DNA of 64,000 nt from Samsonia erythrinae (GTDB lineage Bacteria; Pseudomonadota; Gammaproteobacteria; Enterobacterales; Enterobacteriaceae): assembly GCF_004342665.1 (NCBI RefSeq), contig NZ_SMBY01000002.1, positions 186,001-250,000 of the forward strand. Reading direction: 5' to 3'. Both the position numbers and the translations under genes were made by a program. Positions 39,090 through 51,500 of this stretch are shown piece by piece. Numbering within the stretch: the first letter of the stretch is position 1; each line of letters opens with the position of its first letter. The notes under the pieces were generated by a model. It was not told where the DNA came from and made no database searches. It was given only the letters and a program-made list of their open reading frames with translations.

Positions 39090-40711
39090 GCATTGAATTT
39101 ACGCCCTGGCCGGAGGAACTGGCGCAGCGTTACCGCGATAAAGGCTATTGGATCGGTTTGCCGTTAACGGATGTCTGGGAACGCCATCTGACAACCCAGC
39201 CTGATGCCGTTGCGGTGGTATGCGGTGAGCGCCAATGGTGCTATCGCGAACTGGATCGGCAGGCTTCCGCGCTGGCGTCGCGTCTGACGGAAAGCGGCCT
39301 GCGCCGTGGCGACACCGCGCTGGTGCAGTTGCCGAACGTGGCCGAATTTTACCTGACTTTTTTTGCGTTGCTGAAAATGGGCGTCGCGCCCGTTAACGCG
39401 CTGTTCAGCCATAACAAACTGGAATTGCTGTCGTATGCCACGCAGATCGAGCCGCGTTTACTGATCGCCTCGGCGGAGCACCCGCTGTTTGGCAACGGGG
39501 AATTTCTGGCACAGCTACAGACGCAGGTTCCCCGTTTGCAAACGGTGGTGATGCTCGGCGACAGTCCGCTGGGGCACAGCCTGACGGACTGGCTGCAACC
39601 CGATGCTTCGGGCTGTCCATATCAGCCTTCGGCTCCGGGGGAAGTCGCTTTTTTCCAGCTTTCCGGCGGCAGTACCGGCACGCCGAAGCTGATCCCGCGC
39701 ACCCATGACGATTACTACTACAGCGTGCGCCGCAGCGTGGAAATCTGCCGGCTCACGCCGCAAACCCGCTACCTGTGCGCGCTGCCCGCGCCGCATAACT
39801 TCCCGCTGAGTTCCCCCGGTTCACTGGGCGTGTTTTACGCCGGTGGACGCGTCGTGCTGGCGCCCGATCCGGGGGCGATGACCTGCTTCCCACTGATCGA
39901 ACGCCACCAGATCGATATCACCTCGCTGGTGCCGCCCGCCGCCGCGCTGTGGATCCAGGCGGCCGAACAGTTTGGCGGGGCGCTGCATAGTCTGAAAGTC
40001 TTGCAGGTGGGGGGCGCGAAACTGAGTGAAGCCGTCGCCCGTCGGATTCCGGCGGTGCTGGGCTGTCAGTTGCAGCAGGTGCTGGGGATGGCGGAAGGGC
40101 TGGTGAACTATACCCGGCTGGACGACGACGACGAGCATACCTTCACCACGCAGGGCTATCCGATGAGCCCGGACGATGAAGTGAAGGTGTTAGACATCGA
40201 CGGCAATCCGGTGCCGAGAGGCGAAGCCGGGCTGCTGGCGACGCGCGGCCCGTATACCTTCCGTGGCTATTACCGCAGCCCGGAACACAACGCCCGCGCC
40301 TTCGATAGCGAAGGGTTCTACCACTCGGGCGATGTGGTGCAGATGACCGAGGATGGCTATTTGCGCGTGGTCGGACGGGAAAAAGATCAGATTAACCGCG
40401 GCGGTGAAAAGATTGCCGCTGAAGAGATCGAAAATCTGCTGCTTAAGCACGACGGCATTCTCCATGCCGCGCTGGTGTCCATGCCCGATCCGGTTATGGG
40501 CGAAAAGAGCTGCGCTTTTCTGGTGGTCAGCGATCCTTCGCTGAAAGCCATTACGTTAAGAAAATATCTTCGTCATCAGGGTATTGCTGAATTCAAACTG
40601 CCGGATCGCTTCGAGATGATCGACACCTTGCCCGTTACGCCGGTCGGCAAGATTGATAAGAAATCACTCCGTCAGCGCATCCAGACCCAACTTAGTATTC
40701 AAGATAAATAA
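39086..40711 (+). CDS. entE: 2,3-dihydroxybenzoate-AMP ligase
   Basis: 541-aa stand-alone aryl adenylation enzyme that activates DHB and loads it on the EntB carrier domain. P-loop-like [16 protein letters not shown] near residue 190, aryl-acid pocket motif [14 protein letters not shown] (with the Asn that marks DHB/salicylate ligases), YHSGDVV and [18 protein letters not shown], then the catalytic Lys in [10 protein letters not shown]. It overlaps entC by four bases and is followed ten bases later by entB. Confidence 0.96.
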   Translation: MSIEFTPWPEELAQRYRDKGYWIGLPLTDVWERHLTTQPDAVAVVCGERQWCYRELDRQASALASRLTESGLRRGDTALVQLPNVAEFYLTFFALLKMGVAPVNALFSHNKLELLSYATQIEPRLLIASAEHPLFGNGEFLAQLQTQVPRLQTVVMLGDSPLGHSLTDWLQPDASGCPYQPSAPGEVAFFQLSGGSTGTPKLIPRTHDDYYYSVRRSVEICRLTPQTRYLCALPAPHNFPLSSPGSLGVFYAGGRVVLAPDPGAMTCFPLIERHQIDITSLVPPAAALWIQAAEQFGGALHSLKVLQVGGAKLSEAVARRIPAVLGCQLQQVLGMAEGLVNYTRLDDDDEHTFTTQGYPMSPDDEVKVLDIDGNPVPRGEAGLLATRGPYTFRGYYRSPEHNARAFDSEGFYHSGDVVQMTEDGYLRVVGREKDQINRGGEKIAAEEIENLLLKHDGILHAALVSMPDPVMGEKSCAFLVVSDPSLKAITLRKYLRHQGIAEFKLPDRFEMIDTLPVTPVGKIDKKSLRQRIQTQLSIQDK

Positions 40712-40721
40712 GGATTTTGTG

Positions 40722-41597
40722 ATGGCAATCCCTTCTATTGCTTCTTATCCCCTGCCGAGCGCACAGGATTTCCCGGACAACACGGTTTCCTGGGCATTTG
40801 AGCCTGAACGCGCCGTACTGCTGATTCATGATATGCAGGACTATTTCGTGAATTTCTATGGCGCGGACAGCCCGTTGGCGCAACAGCTGATTGAGAACAT
40901 TGCCGCGCTGCGCGCCTACTGTAAGGCGCAGGGGATCCCGGTGGTGTATACCGCGCAGCCGAACGCGCAAAGCGCGGCAGATCGTGCGTTGCTGAACGAC
41001 ATGTGGGGAGCAGGGCTGAATAATCACCCTGACAAGCAGCGCGTGGTTAGCGCGCTGGCACCGGATGAGCACGATACGGTGCTGGTGAAGTGGCGCTACA
41101 GCGCATTCCATCGTTCACCGCTGGAATCGATGATGAAGGAGATGGGCAAAGATCAGCTGATGATCTGCGGCGTTTACGGGCATATCGGCTGCATGATTAC
41201 CGCGACGGACGCCTTCATGCGCGATATCAAGCCGTTCATGGTCGGCGATGCGATTGCGGATTTCTCACTTCAGGAACACCTGATGGCGCTGAAATATGTG
41301 GCGACGCGCGCCGGACGGGTGGTTAGCACGGCAGAACTCACAGGAGCAAAAATGGCACAGGCATTGACGAAACAAGGACTGAAAGCGCATCTGCTGACGT
41401 TGATCGACGAAGACGAAGACCAGTTCGATGAAGATGAAAACCTGATCGACTATGGATTGGACTCGGTTCGCATGATGGCGCTGCTGACCGACTGGCGCAA
41501 TCAGGGCGTCACGCTGAGCTTTGTCGATCTGGCGCGTAACCCCAGCCTGAATGCGTGGTGGGCCTTGATCGAGAAACAGCAGGGAGGCGCGTCATGA
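40722..41597 (+). CDS. entB: Isochorismatase / aryl carrier protein
   Basis: 291-aa bifunctional protein. The N-terminal isochorismatase domain (about 1-205; LLIHDMQDYFVNFY, VVYTAQPNAQ, QLMICGVYGHIGCMITA) makes 2,3-dihydro-DHB. The C-terminal aryl carrier domain (about 215-285) has the phosphopantetheine site YGLDSVRMM with Ser near 248. The ATG at 40722 follows AAGGA. It overlaps the next NRPS gene by four bases (ATGA). Products loaded by EntE are passed to the condensation domains downstream. Confidence 0.95.
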   Translation: MAIPSIASYPLPSAQDFPDNTVSWAFEPERAVLLIHDMQDYFVNFYGADSPLAQQLIENIAALRAYCKAQGIPVVYTAQPNAQSAADRALLNDMWGAGLNNHPDKQRVVSALAPDEHDTVLVKWRYSAFHRSPLESMMKEMGKDQLMICGVYGHIGCMITATDAFMRDIKPFMVGDAIADFSLQEHLMALKYVATRAGRVVSTAELTGAKMAQALTKQGLKAHLLTLIDEDEDQFDEDENLIDYGLDSVRMMALLTDWRNQGVTLSFVDLARNPSLNAWWALIEKQQGGAS

Positions 41598-44500
41598 GGC
41601 CGCTGAGTGTTGCGCAGCGCGGGCTGTGGCTCGGCCATGCCCTGAACGATGATAAGGCGATGTTCAATACGGCGGAGTGCATCGCGTTTGATGGCAAAGT
41701 CGATATTGATGCCATGCTGAGCGCGATCCGTCAGGCGGTCATGGAGTGCGAGTGCCTGTACTGCCAGTTTGTCGAGGTGGCGAGTGGACAGGCCGACCAG
41801 CCGGAGATCGGCTTTGTGGCTTCTCAACTGCCGGTGCCGATCGGCGTGCTGCAGATTGTAGCGCTGCTGCCCGCACCGATAACGGATGAAGCGCAGACGA
41901 TACGCCAGTGGGCGCGTGAGGAAATCTCCCAGCCGCTGGATTTGCTGAACGGATTACCCTGCCGATTTGCACTGCTATGCGGTGAAAAACGTGATTTTCT
42001 CTATAGTTGCGTGCATCACATTGCGCTGGACGGCTTTGGCACCACCATGCTGTTTCAGCGTATTGCCCAGATCTATACCGCGCTGACGGTGGGGCAGCCC
42101 GTGCCGGTGGCTGAGTTCGGTTCGTTCAGTGAGGTGCTGGAAGAGGAACAGCAGCGTGATGCCAGCGGACAGACGGCGCAGGCGCGTGATTTCTGGCTGG
42201 AAACGCTGAACGCGATGCCGGAACCGGTCAGTTTCAGCGACAAGAAAGCGCCGATCGCGGCGCGCTTTCTGCGCCAAAGCAGTGTGTTGCCTGCGGATCT
42301 CTGGCAATCGCTGACGGCGCTGTGTGAAGGTAATAAAATCAGCTGGCCGGATCTCTTTCTGGCCGTGCTGGCGACGCACCTCAAACTGGTGTCCGGCAGC
42401 GACCGGCTGACGTTCGGGATGATGGTAATGAACCGTATCGGTTCCGCCTCGCTGACGGTGCCGAGCATGCAGATGAATATCGTGCCGCTCTGTATTCAGG
42501 TGGACGAGGGCGCGGATTTGGTGACGCTGGCGCGGCAGGTGGCGCGTACCAAGCGCACGCTGCGCCGGCATCAGCATTATCGCTATGAGCATTTGCGTCG
42601 CGATCTGAATCGCGTCGGCGGCGAACAGCGTCTCTTCGGCCCGCTGATCAATATTATGCCGTTCGATCACCCGCTCAGTTACGGATCGCTGTCGTCCAGC
42701 ACGCTGAATCTCAGCGCCGGACCGGTGGAAGATCTGACGATTGAGATCCATTTCAAACCCGATGGCACGCCGGTGCTGGATTTTGATGCCAACCCGGCCT
42801 GTTACAGCGCAGAGGCGCTCGCCAATCTGCAAGAAACGCTGTTCACGCTGCTTCAGCGCTGGCTGGCACAGCCGCAGCAAACCAGCGGTGAACTGTTGGG
42901 ATGCTGGCTGCGGGAAGAACGCGAACTGGCGCTGATCACCAGCCGCGAGCCTGAGCCGTTCGTCGAATCGGTTCTGGCGGCGATAGCGAAGCAGGCGCGT
43001 AAATACCCGGATCATACGGCGCTGGCCCAGCGCGATCGGCAGTACAGCTATCAGCAACTGTTGGATCTGAGCGCTCAGGCCGCCGCCGCGCTGCACGAGC
43101 GAGGCGTTCAGCCCGGTGAACGCATCGGCATGATGATGAATCGCAGCCCTGAAACCATCATTTGCCTGCTGGCCGTGATGCGGTGTGGCGCGGTGTATGT
43201 GCCGCTCGACCCCGACCAGCCGGGCGAACGCCAGCAGCACATTATCCGGATAGCCGGGCTGCGCACGATCGTGACACAGGCGGACTATCAGCATCGGCTG
43301 GCGTCGGTCTTTTCCGGCGAAATCGTGTTGGCGGGGCATCTGCTGTCATCCAATGCGCAGGCTGTGGCGCTGTCGACGGCGACATCGGGAGAAGGACAGA
43401 TTGCGTATGTCATGTTTACTTCCGGATCGACCGGCTTGCCGAAAGGCGTGGAGATTGGCGCCAGCGCGCTGGATCACTTCATTGCGGCTGCATGTCAGCG
43501 CTACGGACTTCGTGCAGCGGATCGCGTACTGCAATTCGCCCCGTTTAACTTTGATGCCAGCATCGAAGAGATCTTTGCCACGCTGACCAGCGGCGCGACG
43601 CTGGTGCTGCGCACGGATGAGATGCTGGAGTCGATGCCGACCTTTGTCGCACAGGTTGAGGAACTGGCAATTACGCTGCTCGATCTGCCGACCGCCTTCT
43701 GGAATGAATGGGTAGTGGGGCTGAAAACCGGCACGCTGACTCTGCCTTCCGCGCTGCGCGCCGTCATCATCGGCGGTGAGGCGGTGTACCCCGAACAGCT
43801 GGCGCAGTGGCAGCGTTATGCGCCGGATACGCTGCGTTTAATTAACACCTATGGCCCAACGGAAGCCACCGTGGTGGCGACCAGTTGCGATCTGCAAGCG
43901 CAGTCCGCCGATGCGGCGCAGCTTCCTATCGGTCTGCCGTTGGCGGGCGTCAACGCGCTGATTCTGGCAGCGGGCGACCGCCCGGCGACGGAAGGGGAAC
44001 TGGTGCTGCTGGGGCCAACGCTGGCGGCGGGGTATATCGGTACAGCACACGCGGCGTTTACTGCGCTGGCGGTGGGCGATCGGCATCTGCCGGCTTACCG
44101 CACGGGCGACAGAGTGCGGCTGGAAAAAGGACAACTGTTGTACCTCGGGCGCATGGATAACGAATTTAAAATCAGCGGCTACCGGATCCAGCCGGGGGAA
44201 GTCGAAGCTCATCTGCTGGCGCAGCCGGACATCGATGAAGCCTGCGTACAGGGCATGGTTTACCCTAACGGCGTGCGGCGTCTGGTGGCGTTTGTCGCCA
44301 CGAAAGCAGGCGAGATCGATGCTCGTGCGCTGAAACAGCGCCTGGCTAGCATGTTGCCGCCGGCGATGATCCCCACTGATTACCGTGCCTTCCGCCAGTT
44401 ACCGAAAACCGGCTCCAACAAAGTCGATCGCAAGCGTCTGCTGGCGGAATACCACGACGAGGCACCCGCGCAGGCGCTGGCCAGCGAAACCGAGAATCGG

Positions 44501-44737
44501 GTCAGCGCCATCTGGCAGCAGATCCTCGGCGTGTCGGGGATCCAGTCGCGGGACAACTTCTTCGAGCTGGGCGGACAGTCATTGCAGACTATTCAGATCG
44601 TTAACCGTCTCGCGGCGGAGTTTGCCGTCAGCATCAAAGTCTCTGACGTGTTCGATCATCCGCAGCTCAGTGACTTCTGCCGCTATCTGGACGACAGGCT
44701 GTCGCAGGATGAAAACAGCGTGGAAATGGTGTGGTAG
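41594..44737 (+). CDS. amoF: NRPS, C-A-T, predicted lysine module (AmoF-like)
   Basis: 1047-aa one-module nonribosomal peptide synthetase. Condensation domain about 1-430 (HHIALDG near 141), adenylation about 440-950 (MFTSGSTGLPKG near 606, YGPTEATV, YRTGDRV), carrier about 965-1035 (FELGGQSLQT, Ser near 996). By hand alignment to GrsA the pocket reads D-A-E-D-I-G-T-V-V-K; the two acidic residues fit a basic side chain and the pattern is close to that of lysine-activating polylysine synthetase as I remember it. No thioesterase, unlike EntF. The acidic C-terminal tail may dock to AmoG. The symbol is by analogy with Aeromonas amoCEBFAGH. Confidence 0.85.
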   Translation: MRPLSVAQRGLWLGHALNDDKAMFNTAECIAFDGKVDIDAMLSAIRQAVMECECLYCQFVEVASGQADQPEIGFVASQLPVPIGVLQIVALLPAPITDEAQTIRQWAREEISQPLDLLNGLPCRFALLCGEKRDFLYSCVHHIALDGFGTTMLFQRIAQIYTALTVGQPVPVAEFGSFSEVLEEEQQRDASGQTAQARDFWLETLNAMPEPVSFSDKKAPIAARFLRQSSVLPADLWQSLTALCEGNKISWPDLFLAVLATHLKLVSGSDRLTFGMMVMNRIGSASLTVPSMQMNIVPLCIQVDEGADLVTLARQVARTKRTLRRHQHYRYEHLRRDLNRVGGEQRLFGPLINIMPFDHPLSYGSLSSSTLNLSAGPVEDLTIEIHFKPDGTPVLDFDANPACYSAEALANLQETLFTLLQRWLAQPQQTSGELLGCWLREERELALITSREPEPFVESVLAAIAKQARKYPDHTALAQRDRQYSYQQLLDLSAQAAAALHERGVQPGERIGMMMNRSPETIICLLAVMRCGAVYVPLDPDQPGERQQHIIRIAGLRTIVTQADYQHRLASVFSGEIVLAGHLLSSNAQAVALSTATSGEGQIAYVMFTSGSTGLPKGVEIGASALDHFIAAACQRYGLRAADRVLQFAPFNFDASIEEIFATLTSGATLVLRTDEMLESMPTFVAQVEELAITLLDLPTAFWNEWVVGLKTGTLTLPSALRAVIIGGEAVYPEQLAQWQRYAPDTLRLINTYGPTEATVVATSCDLQAQSADAAQLPIGLPLAGVNALILAAGDRPATEGELVLLGPTLAAGYIGTAHAAFTALAVGDRHLPAYRTGDRVRLEKGQLLYLGRMDNEFKISGYRIQPGEVEAHLLAQPDIDEACVQGMVYPNGVRRLVAFVATKAGEIDARALKQRLASMLPPAMIPTDYRAFRQLPKTGSNKVDRKRLLAEYHDEAPAQALASETENRVSAIWQQILGVSGIQSRDNFFELGGQSLQTIQIVNRLAAEFAVSIKVSDVFDHPQLSDFCRYLDDRLSQDENSVEMVW

Positions 44738-44745
44738 AGGAAATG

Positions 44746-45513
44746 ATGAACAAGACGCAACCTCTTCAGTTTGATTTCAGCGGCCAGACCGTGTGGGTAA
44801 CCGGTGCGGCGAGCGGTATTGGCGCGTGCATTGCCCGCCAGTTTGTCGCGCTGGGCGCGACAGTGATCGGTTTCGATCGCCAATTCTTGCATCAAGATCA
44901 TCCGTTTACCTGCGTGAGGCTGGATATCAGCGCGCCGGACAGCGTGGCGGCGGTGTGCCGTCAGCAACTGGCGGAAACAGGACTCGACGTGCTGGTCAAC
45001 GCCGCGGGGATCCTGCGTTTAGGCGACATTGAGGCGCTGAGTGTGGATGACTGGCACCAGTGCCTCAATGTTAATGCTTCCGGCGTGTTTTACCTGCTGA
45101 ACGCGCTGGTGCCGCACTTTAAACAGCAGCGCCGCGGCGCGATTGTCTGCGTCGGCTCCAATGCCGCGCACGTCCCCCGCATGCAGATGGCGGCCTACTG
45201 CGCGTCGAAAGCGGCGCTCGCCAGCCTGTCGCACTGTGCCGGGCTGGAGCTGGCGCCCTACGGCGTGCGCTGCAATCTGGTGTCGCCCGGCTCGACGGAT
45301 ACGCCGATGCAGCGCGGCATGTGGCACAGCGCCGATGCGGAACAGCGCACTATTGCAGGCTTTCCTCACCAGTACAAGCTGGGGATCCCGCTGGGTAAGA
45401 TTGCTCAGCCGGAAGAGATCGCCAATACCGTGGTTTTTCTGGCTTCCGATCTGGCCAGCCACATCACCATGCAGGATGTGGTGGTGGATGGCGGGGCAAC
45501 GCTGACGGCCTGA
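44746..45513 (+). CDS. entA: 2,3-dihydro-2,3-dihydroxybenzoate dehydrogenase
   Basis: 255-aa short-chain dehydrogenase that oxidises 2,3-dihydro-DHB to DHB. NAD fold VTGAASGIGACIA near residue 22, NAAG, and the catalytic YCASK near 153 with upstream Ser. Of the ATGs at 44743 and 44746, the second is better spaced from GAGG; GTG at 44731 lies inside the preceding gene. It completes the entCEBA set, but sits between two NRPS genes. Confidence 0.94.
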   Translation: MNKTQPLQFDFSGQTVWVTGAASGIGACIARQFVALGATVIGFDRQFLHQDHPFTCVRLDISAPDSVAAVCRQQLAETGLDVLVNAAGILRLGDIEALSVDDWHQCLNVNASGVFYLLNALVPHFKQQRRGAIVCVGSNAAHVPRMQMAAYCASKAALASLSHCAGLELAPYGVRCNLVSPGSTDTPMQRGMWHSADAEQRTIAGFPHQYKLGIPLGKIAQPEEIANTVVFLASDLASHITMQDVVVDGGATLTA

Positions 45514-45535
45514 TTTGCGAAGAGAGTGATAAGTC

Positions 45536-48500
45536 ATGAAAGATATCGTAACGCTGTTAAAGCGGCTGGAACGCCAGGGCGTCCGTCTGGCGTTAAATGC
45601 GCAGGGACAGTTGATTTCGCAGTCCAACAAAGACGCGATCACCGCAGACATTGGGCGCACAATCAAGGAAAACAAAGATGCCATTGTGCGCTGCCTGACG
45701 GCGCAGCAGGCGTTTGAACGCCCCATTGCGCCGCAGAATGCGACGTCTGGCCCGCTGTCGTCATCGCAAAGCGGGCTGTGGTTTATCGAACAGTACGAAG
45801 AGCAATCGCACCTCTATAATATGCCGGTCTATTTTCGTCTGACCGGCACGCTGGATGTGGCGGCGCTGGAATTTGCCTTTGATGCGCTGGCGCAGCGCCA
45901 TGCCAGCCTGCGTACCCGTTTTGTGGTTAACGAACAGGGCAAGGGTGAACAGCGTATCGATGCCTATCAACCCTTTGTGATACAGCATGATGATTTCTCA
46001 CAATTGCCGGAAGCGGAACGGGAAGCACGCTTGCAGCAGCAGGTGAAAGCGGAAATCAGCCGTCCGTTCGATCTCACCGCGGGCGATCTCACTCGCGTGC
46101 GGCTGGTGAAGATGAGCGAGCGGGTGCATATTCTGATGATCACCCAGCACCATATTATTTCCGACGGCTGGTCGGTGAAGAATATGTTTGCGGACTTCAA
46201 ACCGGCTTTTCTGGCTTGTCAGAACCGCCAGCCTTATCCCGTCGAGCCCACCCGCCTTAACTATATCGACTACGCCCACTGGTTCAATTCCGCGGCGTTT
46301 CTGGATTACCACAACGAATTCAAGCCGTTCTGGGTTGAGCGACTGGCCGGTATCCCCGAAGTGCACAGCCTGCCGCTGGATAAGCCGCGTCCGGCGCACC
46401 AGAACAGCGATGGAGAAGTGATCTTCTCCGCGATCGACAACGTACTGTGGGATAAATTTAAACGCCTGTGTCAGCGTTACAATACGTCCAGCTTTATCGG
46501 CTTGCATGCGGTATTCTCGCTGCTGCTGGCGCGCATCAGCGGCGAGAAAGACATTGTCATTGGTTCGCCGCTGGCCTACCGCGAACGGCCGGATATCGAA
46601 GATGTCGTCGGCTTCTTCGTTAACACCATCGTGCTGCGCACCCAGTTGCAGGACAGCCAACGCTTCATTGATTATCTGCAATATTGTCGTGAACAGGATC
46701 TGTCGGCCTTCGATCATCAACTCTACCGTTTTGAGGCGCTGAGCGAGGCGATTGGTTCCGATCGCACTACCGCGATCAACCCGATCTTTCAGGTGATGCT
46801 GGTGTATCAGGCAAAAGTGGATTTCAACGATCTGATCCCCGGCTGTGATGCGGTGGAAGAAACTTCGCCGGTGCTGCCCGCCAAGACGGACATTTCGGTC
46901 AAGGTGACGGAGCTGATGGGCGAGGTCCGGCTGGACTGGCTGTTTGCCACCGCGCTGTTTGAGCGCCAGACCATTCAGGATTACGCCGACCGCTTTATCC
47001 GGCTGATCGACGCCGTGGTGGAGAACCCGGAAACCGATGTCTGGCATCTGCCGCTGATGGAAGCGGATCGCTTTGCCGCCGTGCTGGCGGAGAGTAAGCA
47101 ACTGCCGCGTAGCTACCCGCAGCCACAGCTAACGGTAACCGACGTGATTGAAGCGGTGGCGCAGCGCGATCCACAACAGTTGGCGATAGCCTTTGATGGC
47201 GAGCAGCGTATCGACACGCTGACGTATGCCGAGCTGAACAGGCAGGCCAATCAGTTGGCGCACTGGCTGCACCGTCAGGGGTTGGGCGAACAGTCGCTGG
47301 TTGGCGTGCTGGCGAAACGCGACCGCTGTTTTGTGATTGCGCTGCTGGCCGTCTGGAAAGCGGGCGCCGCCTATGTGCCGCTGGATCCCGACTATCCGCC
47401 AGAGCGGCTGCGGCACATTATCAGCGATGCCAATCTCGCCGCCATTCTCGGCGGCGATGGGCAGCAATTGGCGCAGTGGCCGGCCGAACAGCGTATCGAT
47501 CTGACCGATCCGGCGGTTGTGGCACAGTGGCGCGATCTGCCGGGTGATGAACCCCCGCTGGTTCCGCGTCACGCGCAGCAGCTGGCGCAGGTGATCTACA
47601 CCTCGGGCTCCACGGGGTTGCCGAAAGGCGTGATGATCGAACACGGTTCGCTGATCAATCTGCTGGACGATCACCGCGATCGCATCGCTTTCACGCCGCA
47701 AAGCACCATGTTCAACTGCATGTCGCTCTCCTTTGACGCCGGCAATATGACAACGTTGTTGCCGCTGAGCAGCGGCGGCACACTGGCGTTTGGCGAGCCT
47801 AACGATCGGGCGATCGGGCAGGCCGAACAGGCGGGCGCGACGCACCTGATCCTGCCGACGGCGCTGATGTCGATTCTCGATCCTGAGCAGGTTGACGGCA
47901 TTCAGGCCATTGGCATGGGGGGCGAGGCCTGCCCGAACGCGGTGGTGGAAAACTGGGCCGACAAGGTCGCGCTGTACAACATGTACGGGCCGACCGAGTG
48001 TACCGTTACCGCGTTAAGCACCCGTCTGCGTAAAGGCCAGCCCGTCACTATCGGCAAACCCATTACCCATATTCAGGCGCTGATACTGGATGCCGTCGGG
48101 CAACTGTGTCCGGCAGGCGTGCCGGGCGAACTCTGTCTGGCGGGACTTGGGCTGGCGCGTGGCTACCTCAATCAGCCGCAGATGACCGCCAGCCGCTTCG
48201 AGCACATTACGCTGAATGACGTGAACCGTACCGGACACGCTCCGACGACGTTACGCATTTATCGCACGGGGGATAAAGCCAGACGGCTGAACAACGGCGA
48301 CTATGAATACTGTGGTCGTATTGATGAGCAGATCAAACTGCGCGGCTACCGCATTGAACCGGGTGAGATTGAGGCTCAACTGGCGGCGGTCTGCCCGTCG
48401 CTGAAGCAGGTTAAGGTCATCGTGGCGCAGGTGGGGAACCGTCCGGCGCTGGTTGCCTATGCCACGGTGAAAGCGGGCGGCAGCCCGCCGGAGCCCGCCG

Positions 48501-51500
48501 CCGTGCTGATGGAGGTGGCGAAGCACCTGCCGGAATACATGGTGCCGTTCCGACTGGTTCTGCTGGAAGACATGCCGCTGACGCCGAACGGTAAGCTCGA
48601 TACGAAACAACTGCCGCCGGTGCTGGAGGCAAGTGAAGGCGACGGTGAAGCCGATAATCCGCTGGAAGCAGACGTGCTGGCGATTTGGCGCAGCGTGCTG
48701 AATACGCCGCTGGGCGTTGAGGATGATTTTTTCCGCTTAGGCGGTGATTCTATTCTCAGTATTCAACTGACCACCCGCCTGCGCAGCGCGGGCTATGCCT
48801 GCACGGTGAAAGACGTATTCGAGGCGAAAAGCGTGCGGCGTTTGTGCCGCGTGCTGGCGCAGAACAACCGCGACACAGGCATGGTGGCAGAGCAGGGGAC
48901 GCTGGAAGGCGAATTCGCGCTGCTGCCGATTCAGCGCTGGTTTATGGCACAGCCATTGGCACGCCCTGAGCACTGGAATCAGGCGGCGATGATCCAACTG
49001 CCGGAAGTGGATAGCGAGCGCCCTGCCTCGATGTTGCAGGCGCTGATGGCGCAACACGACGCGCTGCGTCTGGCCTGTGATGCCGAAGGGCAACGCTATC
49101 TGACGGATGTGCCTTGTCCTGCGGTATCGATACTGGATTACCGTCAGCTTGGCGACGACGGCCTGCAACAGGCGTTTACCGCGTTGCAGAGTGAATTCGA
49201 TCCCGCGCAGGGAAGAACGGTGGCCTGCGCGCTGGTGCGACACCATCCACAGGCGGACACGGCGCTGTTCCTCGCCTTCCACCATCTGGTGATTGATGCT
49301 GTTTCCTGGCGCATTCTGGTTGACGATCTGGAGCGGCTGTACCGCGGTGAGCCGCTGCCGCCGAAAACGTCGAGCTATCGTCAGTGGGGCGCTGCGCTGC
49401 AACATTACGCCACACAGCATGCGGAACAGCTGACGTACTGGCAGGCGCAGGAAGACGGCGTGGATCAAACGGCGCTGCTGGCGGCGAAGGATCCACAGGG
49501 TCAGGCCAGCGCTGCGATGCTGACGCTGGATGCGGAAACCACCGGTCAACTGGTGAGCGAGGCCAATCGGGCTTTCAATACCGACGTCAGCGATTTGCTG
49601 CTGGCGGCGCTGACGCGCACGCTACACGATCTCGGCTGGGGCGACAAAGCGCGCATCATGCTGGAAGGGCACGGTCGCGAAGCGATTGATCCGACGCTGG
49701 ATGTCAGCCGCACGGTCGGGTGGTTTACCAGCACCTATCCGGTGTGCCTGCAAGATCGGCCCGACTGGGCTTCACTGATTCAATCCAGCAAGGAACAACT
49801 GCGTCAGGTGCCGGATAGAGGCGTCGGGTTTAACCCGCTGCGCTACCATCACCCACAGGGCAATACGCTCACGCTGTCGCCGATTGTGTTCAACTATCTT
49901 GGCCTGTCGGTTCAGGCGGCGGGTGAGTGGCGACCGCTGGACGTCGCGCCGGGAGTCTGTGTCGCGCTGGAGAATAAACCGGCAGAGATTATCAGTCTCC
50001 ACGGCGGCATTGCGCGCGGGCAGCTCACGCTGCGTCAGGTGGGATGCCTTAATCAGCGCGACAGCGAACGCCTGATGGCGCGCCTGACGGAGAATTTGCG
50101 GACGCTGACGACAGCTTGTCTGGCGCAGCTCAGTCACGGCACCGTCTTTACCCCCAGCGACTTCCCGGCGGTTACGCTGAGCCAGACGCAGCTCGACGGC
50201 CTGTCGCAGCGTTATGACATCGACACGCTGCTGCCGCTGTCATCGCTCCAGCAGTCGATGTTGTATCATCGCCTGCGCTGTCCGCAGGACGATGCCTATC
50301 ATCTGCAAACGCCGATTCGCTATGCGCAGGCGCTGGACGTGGAAGGCTATCGTCAGGCATGGCAGCGTCAGATTCAGCGGTTCCCGGCGCTGCGTGCCGC
50401 GCTGGAAAGCGAACTGGCCAATGTGCAGGTGATTGTGAAGCAGGCAGACCTGCCTTTCCATTATCAGGATTTGATGCAGGATGCCGATCCACAGGCGGTC
50501 ATCGAACGCTATCGCCAGCGGGATTTACGTACCGGGTTTGATTTGTCGCAGCCGCCGCTGCTGCGGGTTGCCTGTTTCCGTTTAGGCGAGCGGGACTATC
50601 GCGTGCTGCTGAGCTGTCACCACAGTGTGATTGATGGCTGGAGCGGGCCACAACTGCTGGGCGCGGTGCACCGTGATTATTTGCTGCTAATGCGCGGTGA
50701 AACACCCACGATTCAGGTCGATAGCGCCTATGTGGATTATGCGCTGCACGCCGTGGCGCAGCAGCCCGCCGTCGAGGCTTTCTGGCAACAGCGTCTGCCG
50801 CTGCTGGTGCAGACAAACGATGTGGCCGTGCTGTTTGCGGCGGCAGGCAAACGCGCCGATCTCAGCCAGCATCTGACACAGATTGAACCGCAGGTTACCA
50901 GCGTGAGCCTGAACGAACAGGATCAGGCGACGTTAACCGCTTTTGCCCGCGAAGTGGGTGTCACTCACAGCATTATTGCGCAATATGCCTGGCACCGGCT
51001 GCTAGCAAGGTCGACTGGCGATGCGGTCAGTATTGTCGGGAACGTGCTGTCGGGCAGGGAAAGCCCGGTGGACGATGTAGCGAGCAGCGTGGGTCTGTAC
51101 ATCAATAGCCTGCCGCTGGCGCTAAGCTGGCAGCAGTCGATGTCGCTGCAACAGCATTTGGTGCAGTTACAGAATGAGCTGATGGCGATGAATCAGCATG
51201 CCACGCAGTCGCTGATGGCGCTCACGGCCGGACGCCCTCGTCTGTTCAACAGCCTGTTTATTTATGAAAACTATCCCGGCGCGAAAGCGGAGCAGAGCCA
51301 ACGCGCTGACGATCCGCATCGGCTATCTCCCGAGTTCTCCGCCGCCTATGAGAAAGTTGAGATGCCGCTGAATCTGGTGGTGAGTGAACAGGCGGGCTGC
51401 ATGCTGCTGCGCTTCGAGTTTGATGCGGCGGTGCTGGATAGCGTGCAGGCGCGTCGGGTGCTGATGCGCTGGCATGACGAGGTGGTGGCGCTGATCAATA

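Noticed and set aside
41975..43339. 454-codon open frame on minus opposite amoF
   Set aside because: Composition is a mirror of the NRPS codons; the plus-strand gene has clear catalytic motifs.
45998..47101. 367-codon open frame on minus opposite amoG
   Set aside because: Shadow of the NRPS; no motif or start signal.
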